A DNA stretch of 6,593 nt. Origin: an uncultured Bacilli bacterium (lineage in GTDB: Bacteria > Bacillota_I > Bacilli_A > RF39 > UBA660). A model generated the notes under the pieces. That model saw only the letters and a list, made by a program, of their open reading frames with translations. It was not told the DNA's origin and did no database searches. Below, piece by piece: positions 6,472-6,593 of the stretch (the first letter of the stretch is position 1; each line of letters begins with the position of its first letter). The position numbers and the translations under genes are program-made. Where the stretch lies: positions 1 through 6,593 of the forward strand of contig CANQNZ010000066.1 in the NCBI GenBank assembly GCA_947625365.1. Reading direction: 5' to 3'.

Positions 6472-6501
6472 ATTATACAATACTACCCAATTATTAAGCA
6501 A
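6472..6501 (-). promoter_or_regulatory. Probable promoter of gpmI
   Basis: TATAAT (6472-6477) is a perfect -10 box. TTGCTT (6496-6501) is a partial -35 at 18-base spacing. The start point would be near 6465, giving a 5' UTR of about 20 bases. The position just downstream of a terminator and just upstream of the ATG at 6444 supports it. Confidence 0.65.
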
Positions 6502-6503
6502 AT

Positions 6504-6524
6504 AAAAAAGATATCAACATATCT
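6504..6524 (-). terminator. Rho-independent terminator of the gene beyond the right edge
   Basis: On the minus strand AGATAT-GTTG-ATATCT (6509-6524) forms a 6-bp hairpin followed by six T residues (6509-6504). The stem is AT-only and weak. The plus strand also reads a hairpin followed by CTTTTA, so it may act in both directions. It most likely ends a transcript entering from the right, before the gpmI promoter. Confidence 0.6.
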
Positions 6525-6593
6525 CTTTTATCAAGTATCCAAACGCGGTCCAAAGCTTTGAGAATAATTTTTAATATTTATTCTCCCTTACTT
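6525..6593. other. Non-coding right edge with repeats, no gene identified
   Basis: No ATG occurs on either strand here, and minus-strand stops appear early in all three frames (6588-6590, 6578-6580, 6571-6573), so at most the last few codons of an upstream gene are present. Visible elements are an 8-bp inverted repeat GAGAATAA/TTATTCTC (6560-6567, 6578-6585), the palindrome CAAAGCTTTG (6551-6560), and a direct repeat TCCAAA (6538-6543 and 6549-6554) with a period of 11. On the minus strand AAGGGAG (6582-6588) resembles a Shine-Dalgarno site but leads to no ATG. It could be a 3' UTR or the 3' end of a small RNA ending at the terminator at 6504-6524. Confidence 0.4.

Noticed and set aside
6445..6501. 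N-terminal extension of GpmI by 19 codons from an ATG at 6499-6501
   Set aside because: The extra residues have no counterpart in the family, overlap the -35 and -10 boxes, and would lie upstream of the predicted transcript start. MKKILTIILDGFG from 6444 is the canonical beginning.
6538..6556. T-box-like string TTTGGACCGCG on the minus strand
   Set aside because: It resembles the TGGNACCGCG core but lacks one base, has no upstream specifier region in view, and has no matching antiterminator partner at the hairpin at 6509-6524.
1..6593. UGA-Trp (Mycoplasma) genetic code
   Set aside because: Trp positions checked in L2, L4, the metallopeptidase and GpmI all use TGG, so there is no sign of code 4.

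Overview
All genes in this window are on the minus strand, so the window is transcribed from its right edge to its left. The DNA is AT-rich. Every complete gene ends in TAA, Shine-Dalgarno sites are mostly good, and every Trp codon I checked in conserved positions of L2, L4, the metallopeptidase and the phosphoglycerate mutase is TGG. This points to a low-GC Firmicute, most likely an uncultured Bacilli or Mollicutes-related lineage, that uses the standard code rather than the Mycoplasma UGA-Trp code. The lineage is inferred from composition and protein style, not from a search.

Right part (6593 to 3341): the right edge carries about 70 bases of non-coding DNA and a terminator for a gene outside the window. 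A promoter then drives gpmI (cofactor-independent phosphoglycerate mutase, glycolysis). Five bases after gpmI comes a 527-codon gene for an unrecognised protein with a zinc-metallopeptidase HEFNH motif and one possible membrane segment. The two probably form one operon.

Middle (3340 to 3035): a near-consensus promoter, a 70-codon GTG-start gene of unknown function, and a terminator that begins at its stop codon. It is a compact single-gene transcription unit.

Left part (3009 to 1): the head of the S10 ribosomal protein operon, with an extended -10 promoter, a leader of about 125 nt that is richer in G+C than its surroundings and can be folded by hand into several helices, then rpsJ (S10), rplC (L3), rplD (L4), rplW (L23) and rplB (L2, cut by the left edge). 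rplC/rplD and rplD/rplW overlap by one base (TAATG), which suggests translational coupling. The genes are core housekeeping genes. The points worth a second look are the S10 leader, with an open frame running through it, a Glu-rich tail of about 45 residues on L3, the unrecognised metallopeptidase, the orphan 70-residue protein, and a Cys replacing a conserved Gly beside the catalytic Ser of GpmI. I see no CRISPR array, mobile element, tRNA or rRNA.
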